DNA of 64,000 nucleotides from Streptomyces sp. CHD11 (GCF_018638295.1 NZ_JABTTS010000003.1:1-64000); one strand, 5' to 3'; shown: positions 17,786 through 27,304, counted from the stretch's first letter. Notes: a model not told the origin generated them from the sequence alone. Numbers and translations: made by a program.

Positions 17786-18140
17786 CGCCTCCACCGAACC
17801 GACCGGGCCCCTCACGCTGACGCTCATGGAAGCGGGTGGCGGCGGAGACGGACTGGAGATGCGCCATGCTCGGCGGTCGGCCGGTTCCGCAGGGGGAAGT
17901 GGCCGCGCTACGCGGAGAGGTTGGAGAAGGCCTCACTGGCCAAAGTCATAGATCAGTAGATTCAGGTAGTTCATGCGATTAGGTGGTTTAAGTCGGGACT
18001 GTGCGCACACTGCGACAGGCTTCTGTTTCCTGGTGGCGAGACGCGGGGTGGTCACAACGGGAACGGATACTGCGACGTCCTGCTGCCGCATGTCGGCTGT
18101 CCTCCGCTCGTTGAACACCGACCAGTGTCAGGAGCACAGA

Positions 18141-20219
18141 ATGCCACCCTCTGGGATTGACCGGGCCGTTTTTCCGTGTCTGGAGGCGGACTTGAACAGG
18201 GTCCGTGACGCTCTGGGACCGGTGCGTATCCAGGGCCGGCCCGAACTCGACGCGCTCACTCAGGAAGGGCCCGGTACGTCCCGTGGCCTGGTCCGTCCCG
18301 CCCTTGCTCTGCTCTCGTACTACGTTCTTGCGGATCCATCGGTGCCGGCCGATGACCAAGCCGTGCGTGCCGCCGCAGCCGTCGAACTGCTGCACCTGGG
18401 CGCGCTCTACCACGATGACGTCGTGGACCATGCTCACGAGCGCCGGGGCCGCCCCAGCGCCAACGCGCTGTGGGGTGAGCACCTCGCAATCCTCGCCGGG
18501 GACTGCGTGATGCTCACCGGCCTCAACATGCTGGCGCAGCTCGGTCAGCGTGAAGTCATCGCCGGGACGATGGCGAACGAGCGGATGTGCGCCGGCATGG
18601 TGATGGAGGCGGCCGACCTGCATTCGGCCTCGCGCAGCGAGCAGGCATACTTCGACGCGATCGACGGCAAGACGGCACAACTGTTCGCCCTGGCCTGCCG
18701 GATGGGCGCAATGCAGGCGAACAGGGAGAGCGGCCGACAGGACAGCCGGCAGGAGGACCGGGAGGAGGCTCTGGCCGGTTTCGGCTGGCAGTTCGGGCGC
18801 GCCTATCAGCTGCGCGATGACATCCTCGATCTGACGTCCACGGCCGAGGAGCTAGGCAAGCCCGTCAACACGGATCTGTCCGAGGGCGTCTACACCCTGC
18901 CGGTGATCCGCGCGGCTTCCCGCGACCGCGACCTCGGCCGCCTTCTGGGCAAGGAGCTGACACAGAAGGAGGCCGCACGGGCCCGGGACCTCGTTCTCGC
19001 CTCAGGGGCTGTGCAGGAGGCACAGGAGGTGGCCGAGGCGCACATGGCCAGGGCCATTCATGAGCTCTCCCGCCTTGCCGATCGCGCCCATGCACTTGAT
19101 GGGCTGACGGCCTACGCGCAGGCCGTACTCGACCGGCCGGCTGCTTCCCGCCCCATGACCGTTCCCCGCCAGGTCCGGCAGGCACCCCAGCCGCAGGACA
19201 GCACGCAGGCTCGGCAGGTCACGCAGTGGATGAAGGACTGGCTCGTGGACACCGGCATCGCCGCCACCCCGGCCGAGGCCGATCACCACCGGCTGACGGG
19301 CTCTCTGTCGATGATCGAGCGGGTCCTTCCCCGGGTGGCGGAGGGAGCCACCAACGCCGATGGCAGCGACGATGGCCTCCTCGAGAGGAAGCGGACCAGC
19401 GCAGCCTTGGGCACGGTGTTCGCTGTGTGGGACGACCTGTTCGAGGATCCGCAGCTGACGGACCCGCAAGACGTCACCGCACTGAGGGAAGGACTGGTGG
19501 CGACACTGCGCCAGGACCCGGGCAAACCCTGGACACCTGGCGCGATCCCGACGTCTTGGGCTCAGTTGTGGCCACGCCTGTGCAAAGGCAGGACGGTGCG
19601 ATGGCAGGAGGAGTTGCTCGACAATGTCGAGGAATGGCTCCACGCCTGCGAGCGTGAGACGCACCACCGCATCAGCGGTTACATCCCCTCACCGGCGGAC
19701 TGGCTGTCGTTGCGGAGGTCGACCGGTGGATTCGAGGTCGGCATGGCGTGCTCGGAGATCGTGCAGAACCGGGAGATGCCGTCGGCGGTGCGCAGCCACC
19801 GCATGGTTCGACGCCTTGAGGACCTCGGCTTCTTCGTCATCTTCGCTGAGAACGACATGGCGGGAGTGGACCAGGACGAGGCAGACCAGGTCCCCTACAA
19901 CCTCGTCCGGGCGATCCGTCACGAGTTGGGGTGCAGCCGCGCGGAAGCCATCGGGCGTGTGGAGCGCCAGGTGGCGGAGAAACGTGCCCAGTTCAACGCG
20001 GTCTTCACGTACGTGCCCGTCCTCTTCCGCACGTTGCCCGGCCTCTCCGGTCAGGGCAACCGGTATGCGTCGATCTACGACATGCTGAAACTGTTCCTCG
20101 ATATGCGGCAGGACGAGTCTGAGAGGTACCAGCCGCAGACCACGGCCGCGGGACCGGACTTGAAGCGTCTGCGTCGTGAGATCAGCCGGTACGCCGTCCC
20201 GGCCTCGTCCACGCGTTAA
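18141..20219 (+). CDS. prenyltransferase-terpene cyclase fusion (bifunctional terpene synthase)
   Basis: 692 residues from ATG 18141 with GGAG upstream. Residues 1-330 are an all-trans polyprenyl diphosphate synthase: the first Asp-rich motif is D92-D93-V-V-D96 and the second D226-D227-I-L-D230, with ERRGRPSAN and GKPVNTDLSEG. A Gly five residues before the first motif resembles long-chain synthases, so a product of C20 or longer is possible (inference). After a Pro/Gln-rich linker (335-360), residues 360-690 are a class I terpene cyclase: D431-D432-L-F-E-D, an Arg-Arg-Ser-Thr effector region near 525, N571-D572 with G575 and D579, and Arg641-Tyr642. It should both make and cyclise its substrate. 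Known fungal fusions have the opposite domain order. Confidence 0.9.
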   Translation: MPPSGIDRAVFPCLEADLNRVRDALGPVRIQGRPELDALTQEGPGTSRGLVRPALALLSYYVLADPSVPADDQAVRAAAAVELLHLGALYHDDVVDHAHERRGRPSANALWGEHLAILAGDCVMLTGLNMLAQLGQREVIAGTMANERMCAGMVMEAADLHSASRSEQAYFDAIDGKTAQLFALACRMGAMQANRESGRQDSRQEDREEALAGFGWQFGRAYQLRDDILDLTSTAEELGKPVNTDLSEGVYTLPVIRAASRDRDLGRLLGKELTQKEAARARDLVLASGAVQEAQEVAEAHMARAIHELSRLADRAHALDGLTAYAQAVLDRPAASRPMTVPRQVRQAPQPQDSTQARQVTQWMKDWLVDTGIAATPAEADHHRLTGSLSMIERVLPRVAEGATNADGSDDGLLERKRTSAALGTVFAVWDDLFEDPQLTDPQDVTALREGLVATLRQDPGKPWTPGAIPTSWAQLWPRLCKGRTVRWQEELLDNVEEWLHACERETHHRISGYIPSPADWLSLRRSTGGFEVGMACSEIVQNREMPSAVRSHRMVRRLEDLGFFVIFAENDMAGVDQDEADQVPYNLVRAIRHELGCSRAEAIGRVERQVAEKRAQFNAVFTYVPVLFRTLPGLSGQGNRYASIYDMLKLFLDMRQDESERYQPQTTAAGPDLKRLRREISRYAVPASSTR

Positions 20220-20238
20220 ACGCCGGGGGAGAGACACT

Positions 20239-20275
20239 CGGCGTCCCTGCGCGGGTTGCTTGCGCGGGGACGCCG
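20239..20275. terminator. bidirectional hairpin terminator
   Basis: An inverted repeat CGGCGTCCC...GGGACGCCG with further GCGC pairing inside lies between the converging terpene synthase and ABC permease genes. There is no T-tract, as is common in Streptomyces. Confidence 0.75.
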
Positions 20276-20278
20276 CCC

Positions 20279-21106
20279 TTATCGATTTGCCGACTTCTTC
20301 AACGGAACCAGGTCGGTATCGGCCTGCCGGCCGATCTGCACGGTGGCTGTAAGAGCTGACCTCGTGCGCCGGTGGAAGGCCAGCAGCCCGAGGAGGCCGA
20401 CGGCGGTGAACCAGGCCAGCTGAACGGTGAAGTCCACTGCGGACACGGTGGAGGAAAAACCCGCGGCTGTCGCGGCCTGCATGGCACCGTAGGAGGGCAG
20501 CCAGCGCACCATGTCGCTGTTCGCTCCGCCGCTGGCGAGGGGATTTTGCAAGCCCAGGTCCACAACACTGATCATCACAATGGCGAACATGCCCTCCACC
20601 TCCCGGCGCAGGAGCGTGCCGAGGGCGACGCCCAGCGCGCCGTAGGTCATCGCCGTGCAAAACAGCGCCGCGCCGAGCAGCACGGGTTGCCTGGGCGACC
20701 AGAAGCAGCAGATGACCGCGGTGGCGTAGGAACAGACCACCACTGACGCGATGACCAGGCAGGCGACCTTCGCTAGCCCCAGGGGAACCCGGTGGAACCC
20801 GGCCATGGACAGACGCCGGTCGAAGGCCCCACTGCTGAAGGTCGCCGCGAACATCATGAACCCGGTGATCAGCGTGACCCCGTTCAGCGCCCCGGTGATC
20901 TGGGTGATCTTGTCACCCCCGGCGGTCAGCACGTGACCGGTGCCGTACAGCCGGAACTGCACCGCCTCCTTGGCGATGGCCCAGCCCGTCATCATGACCC
21001 ACACCGGCAAAAACACCGCCACGAGCAGCATGGCGAACCGGTTCCTGGCGTGCTCCACCAGGCCATATCGCATGGCGATCTTGAACAGCCGCATCCCGCG
21101 CCTCAC
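20279..21106 (-). CDS. ABC-2 type transporter permease
   Basis: 275 residues with about six hydrophobic segments (for example FAMLLVAVFLPVWVMMTGWA, VTLITGFMMFAATF, VACLVIASVVVCSYATAVIC, LAWFTAVGLLGLLAF), as in ABC-2 permeases. GTG 21106 is chosen: it overlaps the ATPase stop (GTGA) and has AGGAGG seven bases upstream; ATG 21094 is an alternative. It pairs with the ATPase at 21103-21708. The pair converges on the terpene synthase gene, so export of the terpene or self-protection is possible but unproven. Confidence 0.85.
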   Translation of the reverse strand: MRRGMRLFKIAMRYGLVEHARNRFAMLLVAVFLPVWVMMTGWAIAKEAVQFRLYGTGHVLTAGGDKITQITGALNGVTLITGFMMFAATFSSGAFDRRLSMAGFHRVPLGLAKVACLVIASVVVCSYATAVICCFWSPRQPVLLGAALFCTAMTYGALGVALGTLLRREVEGMFAIVMISVVDLGLQNPLASGGANSDMVRWLPSYGAMQAATAAGFSSTVSAVDFTVQLAWFTAVGLLGLLAFHRRTRSALTATVQIGRQADTDLVPLKKSANR

Positions 21107-21708
21107 CGCACGTCCTCCTGCCGTCCGTGCAGCACACCGTCCCGCAACCGCCACACCTGATCGAGCCGATCGGTGTCGTAGGCCAGATGCGAGACGACGA
21201 GGACCGATCGGCCTGCCACACGCAGGTCTCCGACCAGATCCCAAAAACGCAGGTACGTCTCCCAGTCGAAGCCCTGGTACGGCTCGTCCAGCAGCAGCAC
21301 CTGCGGGTCGTGCATCACCGCGAGCGTCAGGTTCAGCTTCTGCCGCGTGCCGCCACTGAGCGTCCCCACCAGGACGCCGGCGTACTGGTCGAAACCCAGG
21401 ATCTCCATGACCTCCTCGGCCCGCCGCAGATCCGTAACGTCATAGGCCGCAGCGAAGAAGTCCAGGTGCTGGCGCACCGTGAACGCGTCGTTGAGCACCA
21501 CCTGCTGAGGGCAGTACCCGAACCGCCCACCGTGCCGGACCACGCCCCGGTCCGGTCGCAGCTCCCCCGAAAGGATCTGCAACAGCGTCGACTTGCCCGC
21601 CCCGTTCTCGCCGACGATACCCACCACCGACCCCGCGGGCAGCGCCACGTCGATACCGCGCAGTACCCTCCGAACGCCGTAGGAATGATGGACTCCCTCT
21701 GCCTCCAT
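21103..21708 (-). CDS. ABC transporter ATP-binding protein
   Basis: 201 residues, a short single ABC domain. Walker A is GENGAGKST (33-41), the Q-loop is CPQQVV, the signature LSGGTRQKLNL, Walker B VLLLDEP and the H-loop VSHLAYD. ATG 21708 follows a strong GGAGGGG; the upstream open frame to 21780 is not needed. It energises the ABC-2 permease at 20279-21106. Lack of a C-terminal extension suggests a simple two-component exporter. Confidence 0.9.
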   Translation of the reverse strand: MEAEGVHHSYGVRRVLRGIDVALPAGSVVGIVGENGAGKSTLLQILSGELRPDRGVVRHGGRFGYCPQQVVLNDAFTVRQHLDFFAAAYDVTDLRRAEEVMEILGFDQYAGVLVGTLSGGTRQKLNLTLAVMHDPQVLLLDEPYQGFDWETYLRFWDLVGDLRVAGRSVLVVSHLAYDTDRLDQVWRLRDGVLHGRQEDVR

Positions 21709-22026
21709 CAACGCCCCTCCCTCAGCCCCGCTGCAGGCCAGATAGATGTCCCACAACTGCCAACGAACCAACGGCCGCAAAGAAACGTGTCAAGGCGGGA
21801 CCGGCTGTCACAGGAAGATGCTTGTGACGAGGGGATGGGCGGAGCGGAGCGCAGTACGCGCCGGAGACCGGGGAGCACTCACCGGCATTGCGCGCCAGGC
21901 GAAAATCATCACACGGATCACCAGCTCCCAGGGCGGCCCGCAGCAGATGATCACAACTGATCGCTCCGCAGAGTGACCACAGGGCAACATCGGCGGCATT
22001 TGCTGATAAGCATGCTGATTTGCTAA
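21709..22026. other. gene-free interval upstream of the ABC operon
   Basis: About 320 bases without a credible gene. It should hold the minus-strand ABC promoter. The part 21961-22026 is locally AT-rich and ends at the truncated IS5 transposase. No operator or repeat is evident. Confidence 0.4.
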
Positions 22027-22629
22027 CTGAAGAAGGTCGCCAGGCAGGGCGGGGAGGTAGTCCTGATCGACGGCACCCTCATCGCCACCCAGCGCCGCAC
22101 CGGGAAGGCCGACCGGCGGAACTACTCCGGCAAGCACCACCATCACGGCCTGCATTTCCTCGCCCTGACCGACGAGCGGGGCCAGCTGATCTGGATATCC
22201 GCCGCCCGGCCCGGCCGCACCCACGACAACACCGCCGCCCGCCAGGACCACGTCCTGGCCCACCTGCGCGCCGCCAGCCTCGGAGCGTTGGCAGACCTCG
22301 GCTTCCGCGGCCTGGACAACGACGTACTCGATCCCGTGCTCGTCACCGGCTTCCACGCCAGCCGCACCCACAAGCTAACTTCCGGCCAGAAGACCGCCAA
22401 CCGCGCCCGCGCCATCGGACACGCACCCGTCGAACACGGCTTCGCCCACCTCAAGAACTGGCGGATCCTCACCAAGCTCCGCACCAGTCCCGCTCGCACC
22501 ACCGTCCTCCTGCGCGACCTGCTCGTTCTGACGAATCTCGAAGTCAACCGCTGGACGCACGATCTACTCCGCCGACAGCCGCCCACGACCAGCACGAGCA
22601 CCCGTGAGCCGGTCACACCATCCCTTTGA
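22027..22629 (+). pseudogene. IS5-family (DDE_Tnp_4-like) transposase, N-terminally truncated
   Basis: An open frame of 200 codons with no start (a stop lies directly upstream at 22024). It has the three catalytic acids in context: EVVLIDGTLIAT, LGALADLGFRGLDND and HAPVEHGFAHLKNWRIL, plus the NYSGKHHHHGLHF motif. The N-terminal helix-turn-helix half is missing, so it is inactive. Confidence 0.85.
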
Positions 22630-22840
22630 CCTGCGGCTTCAAGTTGGCGGAGGCTCAGTGCACGGCATCGTCGGCGGGCGCACGCAGCGGTGCCTCCGAT
22701 GCACCGCACCGAGCGCACTGATACCGGGGTGTTCCGCACTCCCCCACCGGGTGGAGCGCACCGAGTGGACCGCCCGATCACCGCTATCCCGGGCGCACTC
22801 ATGCTTGCTCTGCCGTCCTTCGTCGTACGAGGCGTGGTTG

Positions 22841-22849
22841 AACCGCGTG
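22841..22849. repeat. target-site duplication AACCGCGTG (left copy)
   Basis: Identical to 24725-24733 on the other side of the IS256 element. Removing the element plus one copy rejoins a continuous frame through the site. Confidence 0.8.
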
Positions 22850-22885
22850 GAGTAATAGTCAAGAGTTGTGGATCAGCTAACCTGT

Positions 22886-23356
22886 TCAGCGGTTGCTCTG
22901 TGCTTTGAGGCTCGTCCTGGCGGTGTTGCGGATCCGTTTGGTACGACCGCTCTCGGCGAGGAGCCGTAGTGCTTCGATACTCGAGGTGGCAGTGATTTTG
23001 CGCTGGAGCCAGTCGGATGACTCCAGCAGGGCCGTCGGGTGCCAGGGCTGCCCGAGCCTGATGGCCCGGAAGAGGGCCCATTCCTGCAGGCGCCGAGCGA
23101 GTAGTGGGTGTCGCACGGTGGCTTGGGCTATCGCCTTGGCCCACGGTTCGAAGGCGGGGCCGCGGTGGAGCTCGGCGGCTCGACGGTCCAGGTGCCGCAG
23201 AATGGCGGACTGGGCCATCGTCTGGTCCGGATCGGTGAGGACCTTCGTGATCAGGGCGGTTTCCTCGGTATCGGTGACCTGCACGAGTTTGCTCAGGAAG
23301 GCCGCGAAGCGCAGGTGCTCGGCTGGTTCGTCCTGCGGAGTGTCGTAGGGGTTCAT
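22886..23356 (-). CDS. IS256 passenger protein, function unknown
   Basis: 156 residues (MNPYDTPQDEPAEHLRFAAF start), acidic then basic, predicted all-helical with repeated Leu/Arg heptads; no catalytic motif is visible. Its ATG overlaps the transposase stop (ATGA at 23353-23356), so it is translated by coupling to the transposase, and it lies within the element's inverted repeats. A role in transposition regulation or target choice is possible but unproven. Confidence 0.75.
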   Translation of the reverse strand: MNPYDTPQDEPAEHLRFAAFLSKLVQVTDTEETALITKVLTDPDQTMAQSAILRHLDRRAAELHRGPAFEPWAKAIAQATVRHPLLARRLQEWALFRAIRLGQPWHPTALLESSDWLQRKITATSSIEALRLLAESGRTKRIRNTARTSLKAQSNR

Positions 23357-24603
23357 GCGGCCAGCTCCTGCCGTTCGACCAGGACGCCGTTTTCGAACCG
23401 GGCTCCGGCGCGGATCAGGGGCACGAGGTGGGCGCCGGTAATCGCCCTCCAGCGGGCTTGGGCAGACCCGACGAGCTTGAACACCATCGCGAGGGCCGCG
23501 ACTGGGCTGCCGGCGCCGCGAGTGACCTTGGTCCGGAGCTTGACAGTGGAGAACGTGGACTCGATGGGGTTCGTGGTCCGCAGGTGGATCCAGTGCTCTG
23601 CCAAGAAGTCATAGAACGCCAGCAGTTCCTCGGCGTCGTCGGTAATCTTCGCGACGGCCTTGGGCCACTTGGCGCCGTAGGTCTTCGCGAACGCCTCGAT
23701 CGCCCGCTCGGCGTGGGCGCGGTCCTCGGCGTTGTAGATCTCCTGCATGGCCTTCGTCGCGCCGGGTTGTGCGGACTTCGGCAGACAGCTCGAGACATTG
23801 CGGGCCTTGTGAACCCAGCACCGCTGGTGCCGGGCTGCGGGGAACACCCCGACCAGCGCGTTCCACAGGCCCATGGCGCCGTCGCCGACGACCAGCTCGG
23901 GGTCGCGGACGCCGCGTCGGCGGCAGTCCCGCAGCAGGTCGGCCCACGACTCGGTGGACTCCCGCAACCCCTCGGCCAGCGCGATCAGCTCTTTCGTGCC
24001 ATCCAGGCGCACGCCGAGCAGGACCAGCACGCACGAGTGTGCCTGCCCGAGCCGGACCTTGGGGCGCACGCCGTCCGCCCACACGTAGACGAAGTCGCGG
24101 TCGGACAGGTCACGCTGCTGGAAGTCGGCGTGATCGTCGCTCCACTGCCTCGTCAGCCGGGTCACGGTCGCCGCCGACAGGCCGGCCGCACCACCGAGGA
24201 ACTGCTCGAGCGCGGGCACGAAGTCGCCGGAGGACAGTCCATGCAGGTAGAGCAACGGCAGTACCTCGGAGATCTTCGGGGACTTGCGGCACCACGGCGG
24301 CAGGATCTTCGAGGAGAACCGCTTGCGCTCGCCGGTGGCCTCATCGACGCGGCGGTCGTTGACCCGCGGTGCCCTGACCTCGACCGGCCCGGCCGCGGTG
24401 ACCACCGTCCGGGGCCGGTGGTGGCCGTTGCGGACCACCAGCCGCCGCCCGTGTTCGTCGGTCTCGGCCGCCAACTCGGCTATGTACTGGTTGACTTCCG
24501 CTTCCAGCGCGGCGGCGAGCATCCGGCGGGCGCCCTCGCGCACGATCTCATCGATCAAGGAGCCGGCCTGCGTGGAGCCGTCGTCAGTGACTACGCTGAG
24601 CAC
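23353..24603 (-). CDS. IS256-family (mutator-type) transposase, intact
   Basis: 416 residues. The N-terminal region with EIVREGARRMLAAALEAEV and VRNGHHRPRTVVTAAGPVEV is typical. The DDE acids lie in FVYVWADGVRPKVR, ELVVGDGAMGLWNAL and the C-terminal TTNPIESTFSTVKLRT motif. HQRCWVHKARNV matches the mutator signature. There is no frameshift, so the enzyme is probably active. Start at 24603; the terminal repeat lies about 120 bases upstream. Confidence 0.93.
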   Translation of the reverse strand: MLSVVTDDGSTQAGSLIDEIVREGARRMLAAALEAEVNQYIAELAAETDEHGRRLVVRNGHHRPRTVVTAAGPVEVRAPRVNDRRVDEATGERKRFSSKILPPWCRKSPKISEVLPLLYLHGLSSGDFVPALEQFLGGAAGLSAATVTRLTRQWSDDHADFQQRDLSDRDFVYVWADGVRPKVRLGQAHSCVLVLLGVRLDGTKELIALAEGLRESTESWADLLRDCRRRGVRDPELVVGDGAMGLWNALVGVFPAARHQRCWVHKARNVSSCLPKSAQPGATKAMQEIYNAEDRAHAERAIEAFAKTYGAKWPKAVAKITDDAEELLAFYDFLAEHWIHLRTTNPIESTFSTVKLRTKVTRGAGSPVAALAMVFKLVGSAQARWRAITGAHLVPLIRAGARFENGVLVERQELAA

Positions 24604-25020
24604 GGGCGTGCCTTCCCGACCCGCGCTGCGAACGCGGGCCTACTCGGTGACCATCAGGATCATTCGGGAAGGTACGCCCTTTGCGTCCCTCCCGGAACCG
24701 ATCCACAAGTCCTGAGCATTGCTCAACCGCGTGTGCTGCCCGGACAGACGGACGAGACAGTGAAGAGGCCCGACGGCCAAGCTCCTGACTTGTTGAATCG
24801 ACCCCAGACGCTCGGTCTGCAGCCGTAGCGTCCAGGGTGTCGGTCGGCACGGGCCCGCAGTGCTCCTTGCCGCCCTCGGGCTGGCTCACTGATAGCGTGC
24901 CGCCGCCGGCCGACACCCGCGGTGTGGCTCGACAGAGGCATGAAGGTGACACGGTGACTTCAAGTCAGGGTGCCCACCGCACTCCCCTTCCTGTCTCATC
25001 GAGTGCGAGGGCAGCAGCCT

Positions 25021-26051
25021 GTGATCCTGATCGGTGTCGATCCCCACAAGTCGTCCCACACCGCCGTCGCCGTCGACATTGCCGGCCATCAGGTGGCCCA
25101 GCGCCGGTTCGTCGTCAACGCCGGAACCTTCCGCCAGCTGATGCGCTGGTGCGAGCAGTGGCCCGACCGTCGTTTCGCGGTCGAGGGCGCCGGCGGCCTG
25201 GGCCGCTCCCTCGCCCAGCAGCTGGCCGCCGCGGGCGGGAACGTGGTCGACGTGCCCTCCACCCTGTCGGCCCGGGCCCGACTGCTGGCCACCGGCGGAG
25301 ACCGCAAGACCGACGCGAAGGACGCCCTCCACGTCGCCCAGGTCGCCCTCTTCCGCCACGACCTGCGACCCGTGGTCCCCGAAGACCAGACCACGATCCT
25401 GCGGCTGCTGACCGAGCGCCGGGACGACCTGGTCCACGAGCGCACCCGCGTCCTCAACCGGCTCCACGCCGTCCTGCGTGATCTTCTGCCCGGCGGAGCC
25501 CCCACCGGCCTGTCGGCCGACAAGGCCGCCGCCTTGATGAAGGGCGTCCGGCCGGTCACGGCCACCGACAACTGCCGCCGGGACATAGCCCGTGATCTGC
25601 TGGCCGACCTGCGCAGACTGGACCGGCAGGTCAAGGGCAATGAATCCGAGATGCGCGAGGCCGTCGCCGCGACCCGCACGACGCTGACCACCCTGCCGGG
25701 CCTGGGCACCGTGCTGGCCGCGAAGGTCCTCGGCCACATCGGGGACGTCGGCCGGTTCCCCACCGAGCACCACTTCGCCAGCTACACCGGCAGCGCGCCC
25801 CTGGACGCCTCCAGCGGCAACAACGTCCGACACCGGCTCAACACCGGCGGCAACCGCGCGCTGAACTCGGTGCTGCACACGATCGCCGTCTGCCAGATCC
25901 GCGACGGCGGGCGCGGGCAGGACTCCTCCGCAAGATCAGTGAGGGGAAGACCCCTTCGGAGGCCCGCCGGGCCCTCAAGCGACGCCTGTCCAACGTGGTC
26001 TACCGGATCATGAAACGAGATCAACGGAGCCACCTCGCTCAGGCCGCTTGA
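25021..26051 (+). pseudogene. IS110-family transposase with C-terminal frameshift
   Basis: GTG 25021 gives VILIGVDPHKSSHTAVAVD with the first Asp of the DEDD site, then VEGAGG, TDAKDA (the latter acids) and the C-terminal LPGLGTVLAAKVLGH and FASYTGSAPLDASSG with the Ser. Near 25915 the frame breaks; the expected end LRKISEGKTPSEARRALKR continues in another frame to the TGA at 26049-26051. An upstream in-frame GTG at 24970 is less likely. A small deletion probably disabled it. Confidence 0.85.
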
Positions 26052-26252
26052 CACACAGAGGCGCTATGAGGTCACGGACGCCCGCGAGTACACCCAGTGG
26101 CATCACCCGCGGGCCGACGATTCAACCCACAGACAGCCGAAGCGCCAGTCAGACCAAGAGTCAGACCCCCGAGCGATGCCGCTTACATCCTCACTGTCAG
26201 ACCTATCCGACATGATGCTCTTTTCAGCTATGCGCCGAGAGGGCCACAACCG

Positions 26253-26618
26253 ATGAGAAGTGATGAAGTCGCGGACCTGGCGAACTTCCTCCGGGCTCGT
26301 ATTGACGAGGACGAAGCTGCGGCACAGTCCGTGAAGCGCGACACGGCCGAGGACACAACAGGATTGAAAGCTCAGGTTCTCGCCGACGTCACCGCCAAAC
26401 GAGGCGTCCTACGCTTTGTGGAGCGTATGCAGCAGGACGCCGAACACGTCGATTTCCTTGTTCACGGTCCTGCCATGATCGTGCTCTCTGCGACTACCTT
26501 CCCACTCCGCCACCTTGCTGCGGCATACGCCGCCCACCCCGACTTCCGCCCCGAGTGGGAGCCGAACGAGGAGGAGGTCGAGCCGGACCTGCTATTCAGT
26601 CGTTCTGACTGGGCATAG
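26253..26618 (+). CDS. DUF6221-type protein
   Basis: 121 residues. The start MRSDEVADLANFLRARIDED and the C-terminal PDFRPEWEP closely follow the layout of the streptomycete DUF6221 family (N-terminal LxxFLRARLDEDE helix, end with HPxYRxEW). Function is unknown. ATG 26253 follows GAGAGGG; the longer open frame upstream lacks family similarity and a ribosome site. The central metal-like Cys/His segment of many members is absent, so this is a short variant. Confidence 0.65.
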   Translation: MRSDEVADLANFLRARIDEDEAAAQSVKRDTAEDTTGLKAQVLADVTAKRGVLRFVERMQQDAEHVDFLVHGPAMIVLSATTFPLRHLAAAYAAHPDFRPEWEPNEEEVEPDLLFSRSDWA

Positions 26619-26719
26619 ACCGAACGGCAGGCCTCGCAGCATCCGGACAGCCGCTATCTGCCAGCGCAGAGGCAGCCGACTCATCGTTAGGGAGAGGGTG
26701 AGCGCGACGGCGGCCACCA

Positions 26720-26975
26720 GACGGTCGCGCCTCGGCGTAGTCATGGCTGCGGTGTTCGGGAACGCCGGGCATCATCGACGGAACCGGCTCCGGCTGAGGG
26801 CGGTCGAACGCTTGAATCTGCGACTTCTCGTCCACGCAAAGCCCAAGGGTCTTCTCCGGCGGGTCAAGGTAGAGGCCGACGATGTCGCGGACCTCGTCAA
26901 CGAACAGCGGCTCGGTGGACAGCTTGAACGTCTGCGAGCAGTGCGGAGCCAGGCACCTTCTTACGGACCAGAGCA
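26720..26975 (-). pseudogene. IS630-family transposase internal fragment
   Basis: The minus strand reads TFKLSTEPLFVDEVRDIVG, LYLDPPEKTLGLCVDEKSQIQ and MPGVPEHRSHDY, the catalytic-Asp segment (CVDEKSQ) of IS630 transposases. Both ends are lost or out of frame. Confidence 0.85.
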
Positions 26976-27003
26976 CTGCTGCGAGCTGTGCTCTGATGGC
27001 TTC

Positions 27004-27304
27004 ATGCGACCTGAGCATTGTCTGACCAGGAACCGCATAGAGGTGTGGCACGAGCCTGCGCTGCCGTCGGGGCCAGAGCGGGTCAGGTTCTGGTCGGTGC
27101 TGCGCGGTTCGATCCTGCCGATCCTCGTCTGGACTGGCGTCGCGTGCTTCGCGTACTTCGTCTACAACCCGCTTCCTGGGTGGGGCCTTCGCGCTGTTGT
27201 TCATCGCTGGGTTCGGGCTCCGCCGCAGGGCAAGGCACTCGGTTCGCTGCAGCGCCTACGGTGCATTGGGCGGAGTACTTGACAAATCCATGGCCGGGTT
27301 CTGA
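27004..27304 (+). pseudogene. small membrane protein with one frameshift
   Basis: From ATG 27004 the frame reads through RFWSVLRGSILPILVWTG and ACFAYFVYNPLPGWG. It must then change frame near 27182 to continue as AFALLFIAGFGLRRRARHS, ending at 27302-27304. The joined product is a protein of about 100 residues with two membrane helices and a basic end. Family unknown; one indel (or sequencing error) breaks it. Confidence 0.5.

Larger units (their letters stand above)
22850..24724. mobile_element. complete IS256-family element with passenger ORF and 9-bp target duplication
   Basis: The left terminal repeat starts at 22850 (GAGTAATAGTCAAGAGTTGTG) and the right one ends at 24724 as its imperfect inverse (GAGCAATGCTCAGGACTTGTG on the minus strand), with 22 of 29 positions matching. 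Directly outside both ends lies AACCGCGTG (22841-22849 and 24725-24733), a 9-bp target-site duplication. The 1875-bp element encodes an intact transposase and a translationally coupled second ORF, so it looks recently mobile. Confidence 0.85.

Noticed and set aside
23428..24828. 466-codon plus-strand ORF across the IS256 transposase
   Set aside because: Antisense shadow; the minus strand has all DDE motifs.
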